Source of the DNA: Rhodobacterales bacterium
GTDB taxonomy: Bacteria; Pseudomonadota; Alphaproteobacteria; Rhodobacterales; Rhodobacteraceae
Direction of reading: 5' to 3'
DNA: 18,749 nt
Assembly: GCA_013298675.1 (NCBI GenBank)
Contig: JAAFIJ010000015.1
Location: forward strand, 1-18,749
The translations under genes were made by a program, and so were the position numbers. Below, piece by piece: positions 1 through 7,060 of this stretch. The notes below the pieces were generated by a model. The model made no database searches, was not told the origin of the DNA, and was given only the letters and a program-made list of their open reading frames with translations. How positions within the stretch are numbered: the first letter of the stretch is position 1; each line of letters starts with the position of its first letter.

Positions 1-518
1 TTGGGCCAGCAGCAATTCTGTGTGCGGCTGGTGCCGGCGCAGTGATTGGAGTTGGGGTAGGGTTTGTTGCGGACCAAATTTGGGGAGATGGTTGCTACTC
101 ACTAGAAGAAGGCCTTTCCGACGCGGCGTTAGGCGCGGCTTACGGCTCACTTGGTGCAGTGTATGGGGTAGGAGTTGGAGCCACTGGTGTTGCTGGAGGG
201 CTAACCGATGACCTTGCTAAGGGGATTGCAAACCTTGGAATTCCAAAGTTACCGCCCCCTACGATCCCTACAGGAATGACACAAAGCCAATTTGGCAAAG
301 ATATTGTCCAATGGGGGCAAAAAGCAGAGGGAGCGTTGGCGCGGAATAGTTCATTGACTTCAAACGCTGTACAACAAATGCAATCGCAAGGATTCACTAG
401 AGATATGGCTATCCAATGGCGCAACTTCTATACAAACGAATTAAGCAGAAATCCAAATAATATGGCTGCTGCGGCACGGGTTGAACTTATGAATTCAATT
501 CTCAAACTGATGGAGTAG
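1..518 (+). CDS. RHS-type polymorphic toxin, C-terminal tip (partial)
   Basis: The frame is open from the window edge (first full codon at 3) to TAG at 516-518, so only the C-terminus of a longer protein is seen; an internal GTG at 42 is probably not the start. The first ~90 residues are a Gly/Ala/Val-rich hydrophobic stretch like the linker between an RHS core and its variable toxin tip. A Pro-rich hinge (KLPPPTIP) follows, then a compact ~75-residue terminal domain with the pattern FGKDIVQWG, GALAR, a WRNFY motif, RNPNN and a final LMNSILKLME. This resembles a domain I recall as DUF4951, found at the ends of RHS proteins; that match is from memory and unverified. The role as an antibacterial effector domain is inferred from position: it precedes a small gene and then a second RHS core piece. 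No catalytic residues can be named. Base composition is more A+T-rich than the housekeeping genes. Confidence 0.7.
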   Translation, partial: GPAAILCAAGAGAVIGVGVGFVADQIWGDGCYSLEEGLSDAALGAAYGSLGAVYGVGVGATGVAGGLTDDLAKGIANLGIPKLPPPTIPTGMTQSQFGKDIVQWGQKAEGALARNSSLTSNAVQQMQSQGFTRDMAIQWRNFYTNELSRNPNNMAAAARVELMNSILKLME

Positions 519-523
519 GGGGC

Positions 524-775
524 GTGCCGAGTGTTCAAAGATTCAATTATGTAAATTGCTCAGATCGTGATTTTCGAGTTACTTTGGAGCCATGGGCGGA
601 TCAATATTTAATTTGCTCAGGGGACTCAATTGAAATTGAAATTCATGCTCAAAATGAGCTAGGCATTCTAGAAATTGAACAGACATCGATGGGCCTTGTT
701 ATCTATGCTTATGAAGGTTCAATCGTCTGCGTAATGCGAAACGGAGTTGAGTTGCCGCCTTCCGATCAAGTTTAG
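524..775 (+). CDS. Candidate immunity protein for the RHS toxin tip
   Basis: An 83-residue protein with a GTG start only 5 bases after the toxin-tip stop codon; a GGAG at 512-515 inside the end of the toxin gene can serve as ribosome binding site. It is acidic, lacks a signal peptide and any membrane segment, and has alternating polar/hydrophobic runs suggesting a small all-beta protein (for example YLICSGDSIEIEI and GLVIYAYEGSIVCVM). I do not recognise a family. The role is inferred from context: RHS and other polymorphic toxins are normally followed directly by a small cytoplasmic immunity gene that binds the cognate tip. Its A+T-rich composition matches the tip, consistent with the two having moved together. 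Confidence 0.6.
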   Translation: MPSVQRFNYVNCSDRDFRVTLEPWADQYLICSGDSIEIEIHAQNELGILEIEQTSMGLVIYAYEGSIVCVMRNGVELPPSDQV

Positions 776-891
776 GAACGGCTGAAAACCTGCCATTCTT
801 GCCTTGATCATGTAGGCTTTGCTAATACCATGAGCGGGCCCAATAGATGCAAAAGGAGTATGCCTTTCTTAGCACTCGTGTGCGTTGATGA

Positions 892-1569
892 AGATGTGCG
901 CTGACCGGGGGTCTGACGATCCATTCGGTGTTTGATTCTGCGGGGAACCGGATTGCCGAATATAATCAGGCCACTGGCACGCTGATCCGCGAATACATCT
1001 TGCTGAACGGCGCGCCGGTTGCGGTGGTGGAGGGCGGGGTGATTTATTACGTCCGCACCGACCACATCGGCCGCCCGGTCTTTGCTACCAATGCTGCGGG
1101 GGCCAAGGTCTGGACGGCCAGCTATTTGCCGTTTGGAGAGGTGAGGACGTCTACCGGCTCCGCCATGACCCTGCGCTTTTCGGGACAATGGTTCCAATCC
1201 GAATCCGGCTTGCACCAAAACTGGATGCGGGACTACGATCCGACGACGGGGAGGTATCTGCAGGCCGATCCGTTGGGCTTGGTGGATGGCGCGAGTGTTT
1301 ATGGGTATGTGGGGCACTCGCTTGGCTTTTGCGATGTACTTGAGGCGGGATGCCACAATGGAAACATCAAAAACCCGTCAAGACAAACCCAACCACTTCT
1401 GTCGATTTACGACCTTGTTTTGCGGATGAGCTATAACAGAAAATCGCCCGCCATAAGTGACGCCACACCAACCAACCGGATTGAGAAATCCCTTGTGGCA
1501 TTGCCATCAACATCGCCAAACACAAGCAGATCTGCACCCTGGGTAACATACCACACTGAGTTGGCCTGA
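892..1569 (+). pseudogene. Displaced RHS core fragment (tip lost)
   Basis: The frame opens after two stops at 886-891 and runs to 1569, but only about 901-1320 is recognisable. It encodes the last ~140 residues of an RHS/YD-repeat core: DSAGNRIAEYN, IREYI, YYVRTDHIGRPVFATN, WTASYLPFGEV, FSGQWFQSESGLHQNWMRDYD and the hallmark TGRYLQADPLGL followed by SVYGYV. In an intact protein the beta-cage continues upstream for over a thousand residues and a variable toxin follows the hallmark; here both are missing. The first possible start (GTG at 928) has no ribosome binding site. Past ~1320 the frame is unlike RHS and from 1431 it is antisense to the RTX gene, so it is probably chance. G+C content is higher than in the adjacent tip and immunity genes. 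Such orphan core pieces act in other bacteria as homology for swapping tips. Confidence 0.7.
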
Positions 1570-3419
1570 GCCGTTGTCCCAGAGAAAACAAATGCCTGAT
1601 CATTTGCAAGTGCAGTATTGGCGTCGATTTGGTTCAGATTAAAGCCATCGATGCCCGAGACAAAATTGTAGACGACATCACGACTTGCGCCGAGTGTGCT
1701 GTCGAGCGTCGATCTGAATATGAAAACATCGCGCACGGTATCAATGCCCGCATACATTTGATCGGTCCCTGTGCTGCCGAACAGACGGTCGCTGCCCCCA
1801 CCACCCTGCAAAGTAACATTGCCCGCGCCCGCGACAATCAGGTCGTCGCCGAGGCTGCCCACAAGGCGGTCGTCGCCGTTTTCACCGAACAAGGTGTCGT
1901 TCCCTTCACCGCCACCAAGGCTATCAGCGCCGTTTCCGCCGGTAAGGCTGTCGTTACCTGTTTGGCCAAGCAAGGAATCATTGCCGTCGCCACCGAAGAG
2001 GGAATCGTTGCCCGCATTGCCGAAAAGGTCGTCGTCGCCAAGCGCACCTGTCACGATGTCATTTCCAGATCCGGAAATGAAGGTAAGGGATTCGACATCG
2101 AAAAGTTCGCACAGGATCCAATCTGGGGTTGCGACTGTGCCCCATTCCCCAGCATTGCCGAGCCTTGCAGTAATACTTTCTGTCTGGCTAGTGCAATCAA
2201 GTGTGACGTGGTCGTTGCCTGTCGTTGCATTCCACGTGTTATAATAGTTGCTTTCGAGAGTTATGCGGAGGTAATCATCGCCAGAGCCTGTGTTGAGGCG
2301 GATTACTTCGAATTCACTGAAGTGTGAACCATTGCTAAGATCGAACACTCCATTGGGACGGAAATCAATGTTCTGAGCGGTCGAATTTTGGGCTACGTCA
2401 ATTTGGATAATGTCGGTACCGTCTCCTCCGTATAGGCCGCTCGGACCTGATGAGACGCCGAAAAGATAGTAGACCTCAACCGTATCGTTGCCACTATCGC
2501 CGTAAATGCTGTCGTTTCCACCTTGCACGACCAGATAATCATCTCCGTCACCTCCGGAAAGGAAATCATCGCCGCTGTCGCCATAAAGCTCATCGTTCCC
2601 TGCATTGCCGACCAGATAATCTCCGCCCGTGCCGCCCAAAAGCGTGTCGTCTCCGGAACCGGAAATGAATGTAATTACCTCCACAGAAGATAATGTGAAA
2701 ATATAGTCCGCCGCGATTTTAACACCGCTGTTATCAAGTGCTGGGCCAATTCCCACGTAAAGGTTTTCTGTGTGGTTTGAAAAGTTTAGATTTGCATGAT
2801 CATAGCCAGCCCCACCAAACCAGCCATTCCTAAAGTCGAAGTATCCAATTGGTGAATTGAAAATCAATTCGTCATTGCCGGTCCCAGAACCAAGGTACAT
2901 AGCTTCAAAACCGTCAATGATGGTTCCGTCTGTCATAGTGATATTGCCACCAAGTTGAAAAACGATAACCTGAGCCGCACTTTGCTGATAAAGGTTTATG
3001 CTAACAAAGTCGTAGCCACTTCCCCCGTAGAGGCTATAGTTGGTGCCCCCAAAACCATTAACATAGTCGTCGCCTGCACCGCCAAAAATGCTGTCGTTGC
3101 CACCAAAGACGAAAAGTTCATCATTCCCTTCGCCGCCTTCGAGAAGGTCATCGCCGGATCCTGCATAAAGGATATCATTGCCACCATTACCTAGCAGCGT
3201 ATCATTGCCACCCATCCCTAAAAAGCCGTCGCTTCCCGATCCTCCGGCAATATAGTTCGCCAGATCGTCACCATAGACAGTGTTGATGGGAACCACACCC
3301 GGTTCGCCAATCACCTCTATAGTGCTGCCCAAAACAGCGAAAATCTCGCTATCGGCCTGGCCAATTGGGTCTTGCAGATTGTAGGAGGCGACGATTTTTG
3401 TGGGTGATAGAAATGTCAT
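1431..3419 (-). CDS. Large RTX (hemolysin-type Ca2+-binding) secreted protein
   Basis: A 662-residue acidic protein read from ATG at 3419; a TTG at 3434 would add five residues but has no better ribosome site. Three blocks of GGxGxD nonapeptides (about residues 60-128, 256-325 and 452-560) form Ca2+-binding beta-rolls, e.g. GGSGSDGFLGMGGNDTL. Between them lie two related non-RTX modules (about 129-258 and 328-455). The last ~100 residues contain the VRDVFIF, SRDVVYNFVSGIDGFNL, FSGTTAQANSVWY, DLLVFGDVDGNATRDF and terminal GDFLL pattern of the serralysin/M10-C-like region that carries the type I secretion signal. No N-terminal signal peptide and no catalytic domain are evident, so it is probably a secreted adhesin, matrix or structural protein. 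No ABC exporter or membrane-fusion gene is nearby, so export would depend on a system encoded elsewhere. Its 3' end converges on the RHS fragment. Confidence 0.88.
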   Translation of the reverse strand: MTFLSPTKIVASYNLQDPIGQADSEIFAVLGSTIEVIGEPGVVPINTVYGDDLANYIAGGSGSDGFLGMGGNDTLLGNGGNDILYAGSGDDLLEGGEGNDELFVFGGNDSIFGGAGDDYVNGFGGTNYSLYGGSGYDFVSINLYQQSAAQVIVFQLGGNITMTDGTIIDGFEAMYLGSGTGNDELIFNSPIGYFDFRNGWFGGAGYDHANLNFSNHTENLYVGIGPALDNSGVKIAADYIFTLSSVEVITFISGSGDDTLLGGTGGDYLVGNAGNDELYGDSGDDFLSGGDGDDYLVVQGGNDSIYGDSGNDTVEVYYLFGVSSGPSGLYGGDGTDIIQIDVAQNSTAQNIDFRPNGVFDLSNGSHFSEFEVIRLNTGSGDDYLRITLESNYYNTWNATTGNDHVTLDCTSQTESITARLGNAGEWGTVATPDWILCELFDVESLTFISGSGNDIVTGALGDDDLFGNAGNDSLFGGDGNDSLLGQTGNDSLTGGNGADSLGGGEGNDTLFGENGDDRLVGSLGDDLIVAGAGNVTLQGGGGSDRLFGSTGTDQMYAGIDTVRDVFIFRSTLDSTLGASRDVVYNFVSGIDGFNLNQIDANTALANDQAFVFSGTTAQANSVWYVTQGADLLVFGDVDGNATRDFSIRLVGVASLMAGDFLL

Positions 3420-3685
3420 GCCATGCTCACACAAATGTTGACTTAGAATCGATGAATGGCGACAAAATCCATCGCTCAGAATGGCAGGCTAGTTGAGCGA
3501 ACCGAGTTCTGTAAAGGCCTAAGGTTATTTTCGGATTTTGGTCGTCATCGCTGGGACTTGCCATCGAGCGGTTGATTTTAAGGCGGCCTAATTGATGTTT
3601 GCGGTCAGACGCTAAAGCATTTGAAAAGCCGATAATTCTAGATCGACCACATTGGGCGCGTCTGAAATCAAATTTAGGATTTAAG
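3420..3685. other. Intergenic stretch, no gene seen
   Basis: About 270 bases between the first RTX gene and the 3' end of tRNA-Phe. I see no convincing reading frame, hairpin or copy of the tRNA end on either strand. It should hold the RTX promoter (minus strand) and the end of the tRNA transcript, but neither can be pinned to a clear motif. Confidence 0.5.
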
Positions 3686-3761
3686 TGGTGCCCAGAGACG
3701 GAATTGAACCGCCGACACGCGGATTTTCAATCCGCTGCTCTACCAACTGAGCTATCCGGGC
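3686..3761 (-). tRNA. tRNA-Phe (GAA)
   Basis: Read on the minus strand, the 76 bases fold as a full cloverleaf. The acceptor stem GCCCGGA pairs with TCTGGGC (one G-U), the D-arm holds AGCTCAGTTGGTAGAGC, the anticodon stem GCGGA/TCCGC encloses loop TTGAAAA with anticodon GAA, and the T-arm contains GGTTCAATTCC. The discriminator is A and the CCA end is encoded in the DNA. It follows yacG by about 90 bases on the same strand and has its own promoter-like sequence. RHS and RTX accessory genes lie beyond its 3' end. Confidence 0.97.
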
Positions 3762-3798
3762 AACTGGTCTTTCTGGGTCACCCCGGAACGATGAGGGC

Positions 3799-3827
3799 GT
3801 GATACGTCACTCTTTTAGGGCTGTCCA
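3799..3827 (-). promoter_or_regulatory. Sigma-70-like promoter for tRNA-Phe
   Basis: On the minus strand a TGGACA (-35, at 3822-3827) and a TATCAC (-10, at 3799-3804) are separated by exactly 17 bases. They lie about 40 bases upstream of the tRNA 5' end and downstream of the yacG stop, which fits a dedicated tRNA promoter. This is a motif match only. Confidence 0.45.
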
Positions 3828-3851
3828 GAGGGATTTCACAGAAAAAACACA

Positions 3852-4028
3852 TCATTGGCGGGTGGGTGTTACCTTGATGGCCTCGTCAAGGTCATCGGGT
3901 TCCGCCGCTTCGGCAGGAATGGCATAGCTGCCCGTCAGCCATTTGCCCAGATCGACATCGGCACATCTGCGCGAACAAAACGGGCGATAGCGTTCTGCCG
4001 CCTCTTTGGTGCAGATCGGGCAAGTCAC
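3852..4028 (-). CDS. yacG: YacG, zinc-binding DNA gyrase inhibitor
   Basis: A 58-residue protein with a GTG start. It begins MTCPICTKEA and continues RPFCSRRCADVDLGKWL, giving the CPxC and FCSxRC pairs (Cys 3, 6, 18 and 22) that bind zinc in YacG, followed by the conserved D-x-x-x-W turn and an acidic tail. In E. coli, YacG binds GyrB and inhibits gyrase; the same activity here is inferred from family. The GTG overlaps the RNase E/G stop as GTGA (4 bases), so translation is probably coupled. This is the last protein gene of the infA-maf-RNase-yacG cluster. The length is normal for a short alphaproteobacterial YacG. Confidence 0.9.
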   Translation of the reverse strand: MTCPICTKEAAERYRPFCSRRCADVDLGKWLTGSYAIPAEAAEPDDLDEAIKVTPTRQ

Positions 4029-5071
4029 TGACCAAATCCTTGGGGCAAAAGGCTGCGCAACGGAATGCGGTCACGCTTGCGAGTTAGTTCATAGAGGCCA
4101 AGTGTCGTCCAGCCGGCCAGATTGGCCTCACTCTCGCTTTTGAAAGCGGCGCGCAGGACTTGATCCAGCACGGCACGGTCACGCTTTGGCATTGGCGCAA
4201 AATCGACGACGATTTGCCCGCCAAGGCCGCGCAGACGCAACTGGCGGGGCAGGGCGCGCGCGGCGGCGATATTGGCCTTCAGGCCCGCGGCAGGTGTGGT
4301 ATCTGGCCCAGTGTTCACATCAACCGCGATAAGGGCGCGGGTGACTTCAACCATCATATGGCCGCCGCCCACCAGATCAACGCGCGGCTGCAACAGGTCG
4401 GCCAGCAATTCGGGAACCGAATGATCGGCAAAGCCGCCTTCAAAGGTTTCATCCGGCTCTGGCTCCGACCATTCACGCCATGCCGTTTCATGGGCGCCTG
4501 CCCCTTCGATCAACAACTCTGGTCCGCCATCAACATCGGCCAAGACCGCTATAGCCAGGTCGCGCATAGAGGTGATGTCATCTGCCACGTCCTCACCGTC
4601 GGCGTTTGCGGCGGCAGACCGGACAATCAACCCAAGCGTTTCGGGCGCACCCGCCATGCGTTCGACTGCCAGATCGGTAAGTTCCTGACGCAGATCATCA
4701 TCTTTGATACGGCGCGAGACATTGATCCCCGGCGCGTCTGGGGTGACGATCGAAAAGCGGGATTTGAACAACAGGCGCAACGTGACGGGGACGGCTTTGC
4801 CGTCTTCGGCCGGACCAGACACTTGCACCAACAGCCGCTGCCCGGGCGCGATCCCTGCGGTTTGGCGCAAAAATCCAGACCCTTCGGGCAGCTTTACAAA
4901 CAGGCCGCCCTGACCCTTGACAGGACGATCTGCAACCGCGCGGTAAATCGCGCCCGGCAGTGCCATATCACCGTCAGGATCGATGACAAAATCTTCCAGC
5001 ACGCCATCAACAATCATTGCGGCCGCTGCGCGCCCGTCGATCTCGTCAAGAATGATAATGCGACCGATCAT
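4025..5071 (-). CDS. Short ribonuclease E/G family protein
   Basis: The ATG at 5071 overlaps the maf stop as ATGA and gives a 348-residue protein starting MIGRIIILDEIDGRAAA; longer in-frame starts would run into maf and are rejected. Residues ~35-110 form the S1-like/RNase H-like N-terminal part (GAIYRAV, GGLFVKLPEGSGFLR, PGQRLLVQV). The catalytic region carries IAVDVNTG (Asp251) and GGQIVVDF (Asp290), the two metal-binding aspartates of RNase E/G, and it ends GLYELTRKRDRIPLRSLL, equivalent to the EMSRQR segment of RNase E. It is well below RNase G (~490) or RNase E length and lacks the zinc-link CPxCxG motif and the C-terminal degradosome scaffold. It likely cleaves single-stranded, 5'-monophosphate RNA in rRNA or mRNA processing. 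A second, full-length RNase E is expected elsewhere in the genome. Confidence 0.88.
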   Translation of the reverse strand: MIGRIIILDEIDGRAAAAMIVDGVLEDFVIDPDGDMALPGAIYRAVADRPVKGQGGLFVKLPEGSGFLRQTAGIAPGQRLLVQVSGPAEDGKAVPVTLRLLFKSRFSIVTPDAPGINVSRRIKDDDLRQELTDLAVERMAGAPETLGLIVRSAAANADGEDVADDITSMRDLAIAVLADVDGGPELLIEGAGAHETAWREWSEPEPDETFEGGFADHSVPELLADLLQPRVDLVGGGHMMVEVTRALIAVDVNTGPDTTPAAGLKANIAAARALPRQLRLRGLGGQIVVDFAPMPKRDRAVLDQVLRAAFKSESEANLAGWTTLGLYELTRKRDRIPLRSLLPQGFGQ

Positions 5072-5643
5072 GCGTTTCTCCAAATGGGATAGCCTGCCGC
5101 GGCCAAAAGGGCGGCTGTTTCTGCGAGGGGAAGGCCGACAATCCCGGTAAAGCTGCCGGAAATCCAAGGAATAAAGGCACTTGCGGCGCCTTGAATGGCA
5201 TAGGCCCCAGCTTTGCCTTGCCAATCACCGCCCACCAGATAGCTGTTGAGTTCGATGTCCGACAGTCGTTTCATTTTGACGGCCGACACCGCCTCGCGCG
5301 TCCAAATCTTATCGCCCTTGCGCACCACGACGGCGGTAATCACCTGATGCCTGCGCCCACCGAGCGCGGTCAAAAACGCAGCTGCTTCACCGGCGTCTTT
5401 GGGTTTGCCCAAAATGCGTCGGCCCAAAGCGACGGTCGTATCTGCCGTCAGAATAATGTCATCGGGATCACCCGCGATTGCCAATGCTTTTTCGCGGGCA
5501 ATGCGCGCGCAGTAGGGACGGGGCAATTCACCCTTTTTGGGGGTTTCATCAATTTCCGGCGGAAGAATTGCATCCGGAATGATGCCAAGCTGCGCCAGCA
5601 GCTCCTTGCGTCGCGGGCTGGCAGAGCCAAGAATAAGCCGCAT
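5068..5643 (-). CDS. maf: Maf-family nucleoside triphosphate pyrophosphatase
   Basis: 191 residues, normal for Maf. It opens MRLILGSASPRRKELL, with the SASPRR loop that binds phosphate. Other family motifs are DETPKKGE, ILTADTTVALG (the ADT metal/base site), GKPKDAGEA, and the YLVGGDWQGKAGAYAIQG block near residues 135-152. Maf proteins hydrolyse non-canonical or methylated NTPs (dTTP/UTP or m7GTP types) to the monophosphate in the cytoplasm, and some have been linked to septum inhibition. The exact substrate subclass is not certain from the sequence. It lies 6 bases after infA and overlaps the RNase E/G start by 4 bases, so it is part of one transcription unit. Confidence 0.93.
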   Translation of the reverse strand: MRLILGSASPRRKELLAQLGIIPDAILPPEIDETPKKGELPRPYCARIAREKALAIAGDPDDIILTADTTVALGRRILGKPKDAGEAAAFLTALGGRRHQVITAVVVRKGDKIWTREAVSAVKMKRLSDIELNSYLVGGDWQGKAGAYAIQGAASAFIPWISGSFTGIVGLPLAETAALLAAAGYPIWRNA

Positions 5644-5649
5644 GAACAG

Positions 5650-5868
5650 TTACTTAAAGCGGTAGTTGATACGGCCTTTGGACAGATCATAAGGGGTCAT
5701 TTCGACCTGTACCTTGTCGCCTGCCAAAACACGGATGCGGTTCTTGCGCATCTTGCCTGCCATCACCGCAATCAATTCATGGCCGTTGTCGAGTTCAACC
5801 TTGAATGTCGCGTTGGGCAAGAGTTCCTTAACGACACCGGGGAATTCGAGGATATCTTCCTTGGCCAT
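5650..5868 (-). CDS. infA: Translation initiation factor IF-1
   Basis: A 72-residue protein, exactly the usual IF-1 length, from ATG at 5868 preceded by GGAG at the right distance. An upstream in-frame start would add 17 residues unlike IF-1 and is rejected. The single OB-fold shows FPGVVKELLPNATFKVEL, the conserved GKMRKNRIRVLAGDKVQVE block and the ending YDLSKGRINYRFK. IF-1 occupies the ribosomal A site with IF-2 and IF-3 during initiation. It leads the cluster with maf, RNase E/G and yacG. The gene normally upstream of it, the LMW-phosphatase-like gene, is about 4 kb away here. Confidence 0.98.
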   Translation of the reverse strand: MAKEDILEFPGVVKELLPNATFKVELDNGHELIAVMAGKMRKNRIRVLAGDKVQVEMTPYDLSKGRINYRFK

Positions 5869-5916
5869 GGTCTCTCCAATAGGATTTAGCCCACGGAATC
5901 CGCAGGCGTTGGCGGG

Positions 5917-5945
5917 CATATGAACCTGTCAGGGGTTATTTTCAA
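5917..5945 (-). promoter_or_regulatory. Candidate promoter of the infA cluster
   Basis: On the minus strand TTGAAA (5940-5945) and CATATG (5917-5922) are 17 bases apart, placing a start of transcription roughly 40 bases before the infA ATG. The -10 is a poor match, so this is tentative. A promoter is expected here because the cluster is cut off from its usual upstream genes. Confidence 0.35.
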
Positions 5946-6073
5946 GCGGAAAATCAGCCAAGGGCCGCAAGAGGCCATATCAATCTGCCTTCATCGCGTC
6001 AGCAAGGTTGCTATGGCCCAATTGTCGCAAGCATTTCTGTCTGGACGGCTATCACCCAAGCGGTTGCTGATCC

Positions 6074-7060
6074 TTAGAGCAGGAAGTCACTTGCCGATAG
6101 TGAGGTGACCCCCACCAATTGCACCGAAAAATCCCTGATGGCATCGCCGTCAACATCAGCAAAAACAATCAAATCGGTGCCAGATCTGGTCAACGCATAC
6201 CAAACTGAATTTGCCTGTGCTGTGGTGCCTGAAAAGGAAAAGCCCTGATCGTTGACAAGGGTGCTATTGGCATCAATCAGTGTCAGGTTGATGTCATCAG
6301 TGCCCGCGACAAACTCGTAAATCACATCACGGGTCGCGCCAACGGTGCTGTTATCCACGCCTCTGAAGACAAACACGTCACGTACGGAATCCAAACCCGC
6401 GTACATGTAATCTGTTCCAATATTGCCGGTAAGACGATCAGAACCTGTACCGCCGTGCATGGTATCATTGCCTGCGCCGCCAATAAGTGTGTCATCGCCG
6501 GCTGAGCCCACCAAGCTGTCTTGGCCCTCATTGCCGTTCAAGAGATCATTGCCTTGACCGCCAGCAACTGTGTCAGCGCCAAGGCCACCAGAAATCTGGT
6601 CGTCACCATCATTGCCGATCAGAGTGTCATTGCCTTCATTGCCGTAGATGGTGTCGTTCCCGTTGGCACCAAACATGTTGTCTGCGAACGCAGAGCCAGT
6701 GAGGGTATCATCGCCACTAAGCCATTGACGTAGAAGCGCCAGATCATCTGCGGTGCTTTGTGTCAGTGCCGCCGCATCAAAGCTTAACATGCTGACGCTG
6801 CCGCCGAAAAGAAAGGAATATCCGTCAGGGTCAACACTGAACAAGCCAGAAAGGGTGCCGCTGATGCCAAGGCCCTCTCTATCTAAAACGATGTCGGTGC
6901 CCGCGAATGTGAACCAGGACATGTATTCGTTTGTACCCGGGTAGTTACTGGAAAACTCACCAAGATCTGGTAAGGCTAACATTCCTACGAATCCAGGAAA
7001 GTTCGTCGCGTCGGCAACAAAATCCGTATCATCATAAAAATCGAAAAAAACCGTAAGCAT
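6074..7060 (-). CDS. RTX Ca2+-binding secreted protein, short paralogue
   Basis: 328 residues from ATG at 7060; an in-frame TAG lies four codons upstream, so no longer form is possible. There is no obvious ribosome binding site. Residues 1-115 are a non-RTX N-terminal domain ending in the DDLALLRQWLSG linker. Residues ~115-215 hold about nine GGxGxD-type nonapeptides (for example GANGNDTIYGNEGNDTLIG). Residues ~220-328 are the type I secretion C-terminus. It shares MYAG-D-VRDVF, GAT/SRDV-Y-FV-G-D, an identical FSGTTAQANSVWY, FxDVDG-A-RDFS and the DFLL terminus with the larger RTX protein near 1431-3419, so they are paralogous at this end. No enzymatic domain is recognised. It sits directly upstream of infA on the same strand but is unlikely to be functionally tied to it. 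Confidence 0.88.
   Translation of the reverse strand: MLTVFFDFYDDTDFVADATNFPGFVGMLALPDLGEFSSNYPGTNEYMSWFTFAGTDIVLDREGLGISGTLSGLFSVDPDGYSFLFGGSVSMLSFDAAALTQSTADDLALLRQWLSGDDTLTGSAFADNMFGANGNDTIYGNEGNDTLIGNDGDDQISGGLGADTVAGGQGNDLLNGNEGQDSLVGSAGDDTLIGGAGNDTMHGGTGSDRLTGNIGTDYMYAGLDSVRDVFVFRGVDNSTVGATRDVIYEFVAGTDDINLTLIDANSTLVNDQGFSFSGTTAQANSVWYALTRSGTDLIVFADVDGDAIRDFSVQLVGVTSLSASDFLL

Noticed and set aside
860..904. A 14-codon frame with AAAAGGAG close upstream
   Set aside because: The spacing from GGAG to ATG is only one base and the peptide has no recognisable character; likely chance in a remnant region.
808..1356. A 182-codon minus-strand frame
   Set aside because: It is antisense to the RHS core fragment, whose translated sequence is strongly recognisable.
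1629..3194. Several long + strand frames opposite the large RTX gene
   Set aside because: They are rich in Val/Ala/Thr repeats that arise from reading GGxGxD codons backwards; no start site or family match supports them.
1850..3250. Periodic repeated DNA resembling a repeat array
   Set aside because: The period corresponds to nine-residue RTX coding repeats (27 bases), not to a CRISPR array; there are no unique spacers with constant repeats.
4160..5092. A 310-codon + strand frame
   Set aside because: It is antisense to the RNase E/G gene, which has clear catalytic motifs and overlaps with maf and yacG; the antisense product has no recognisable motif.
5191..5889. A 232-codon + strand frame opposite maf and infA
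   Set aside because: Antisense to two unmistakable conserved genes; a shadow of their G+C-rich third positions.
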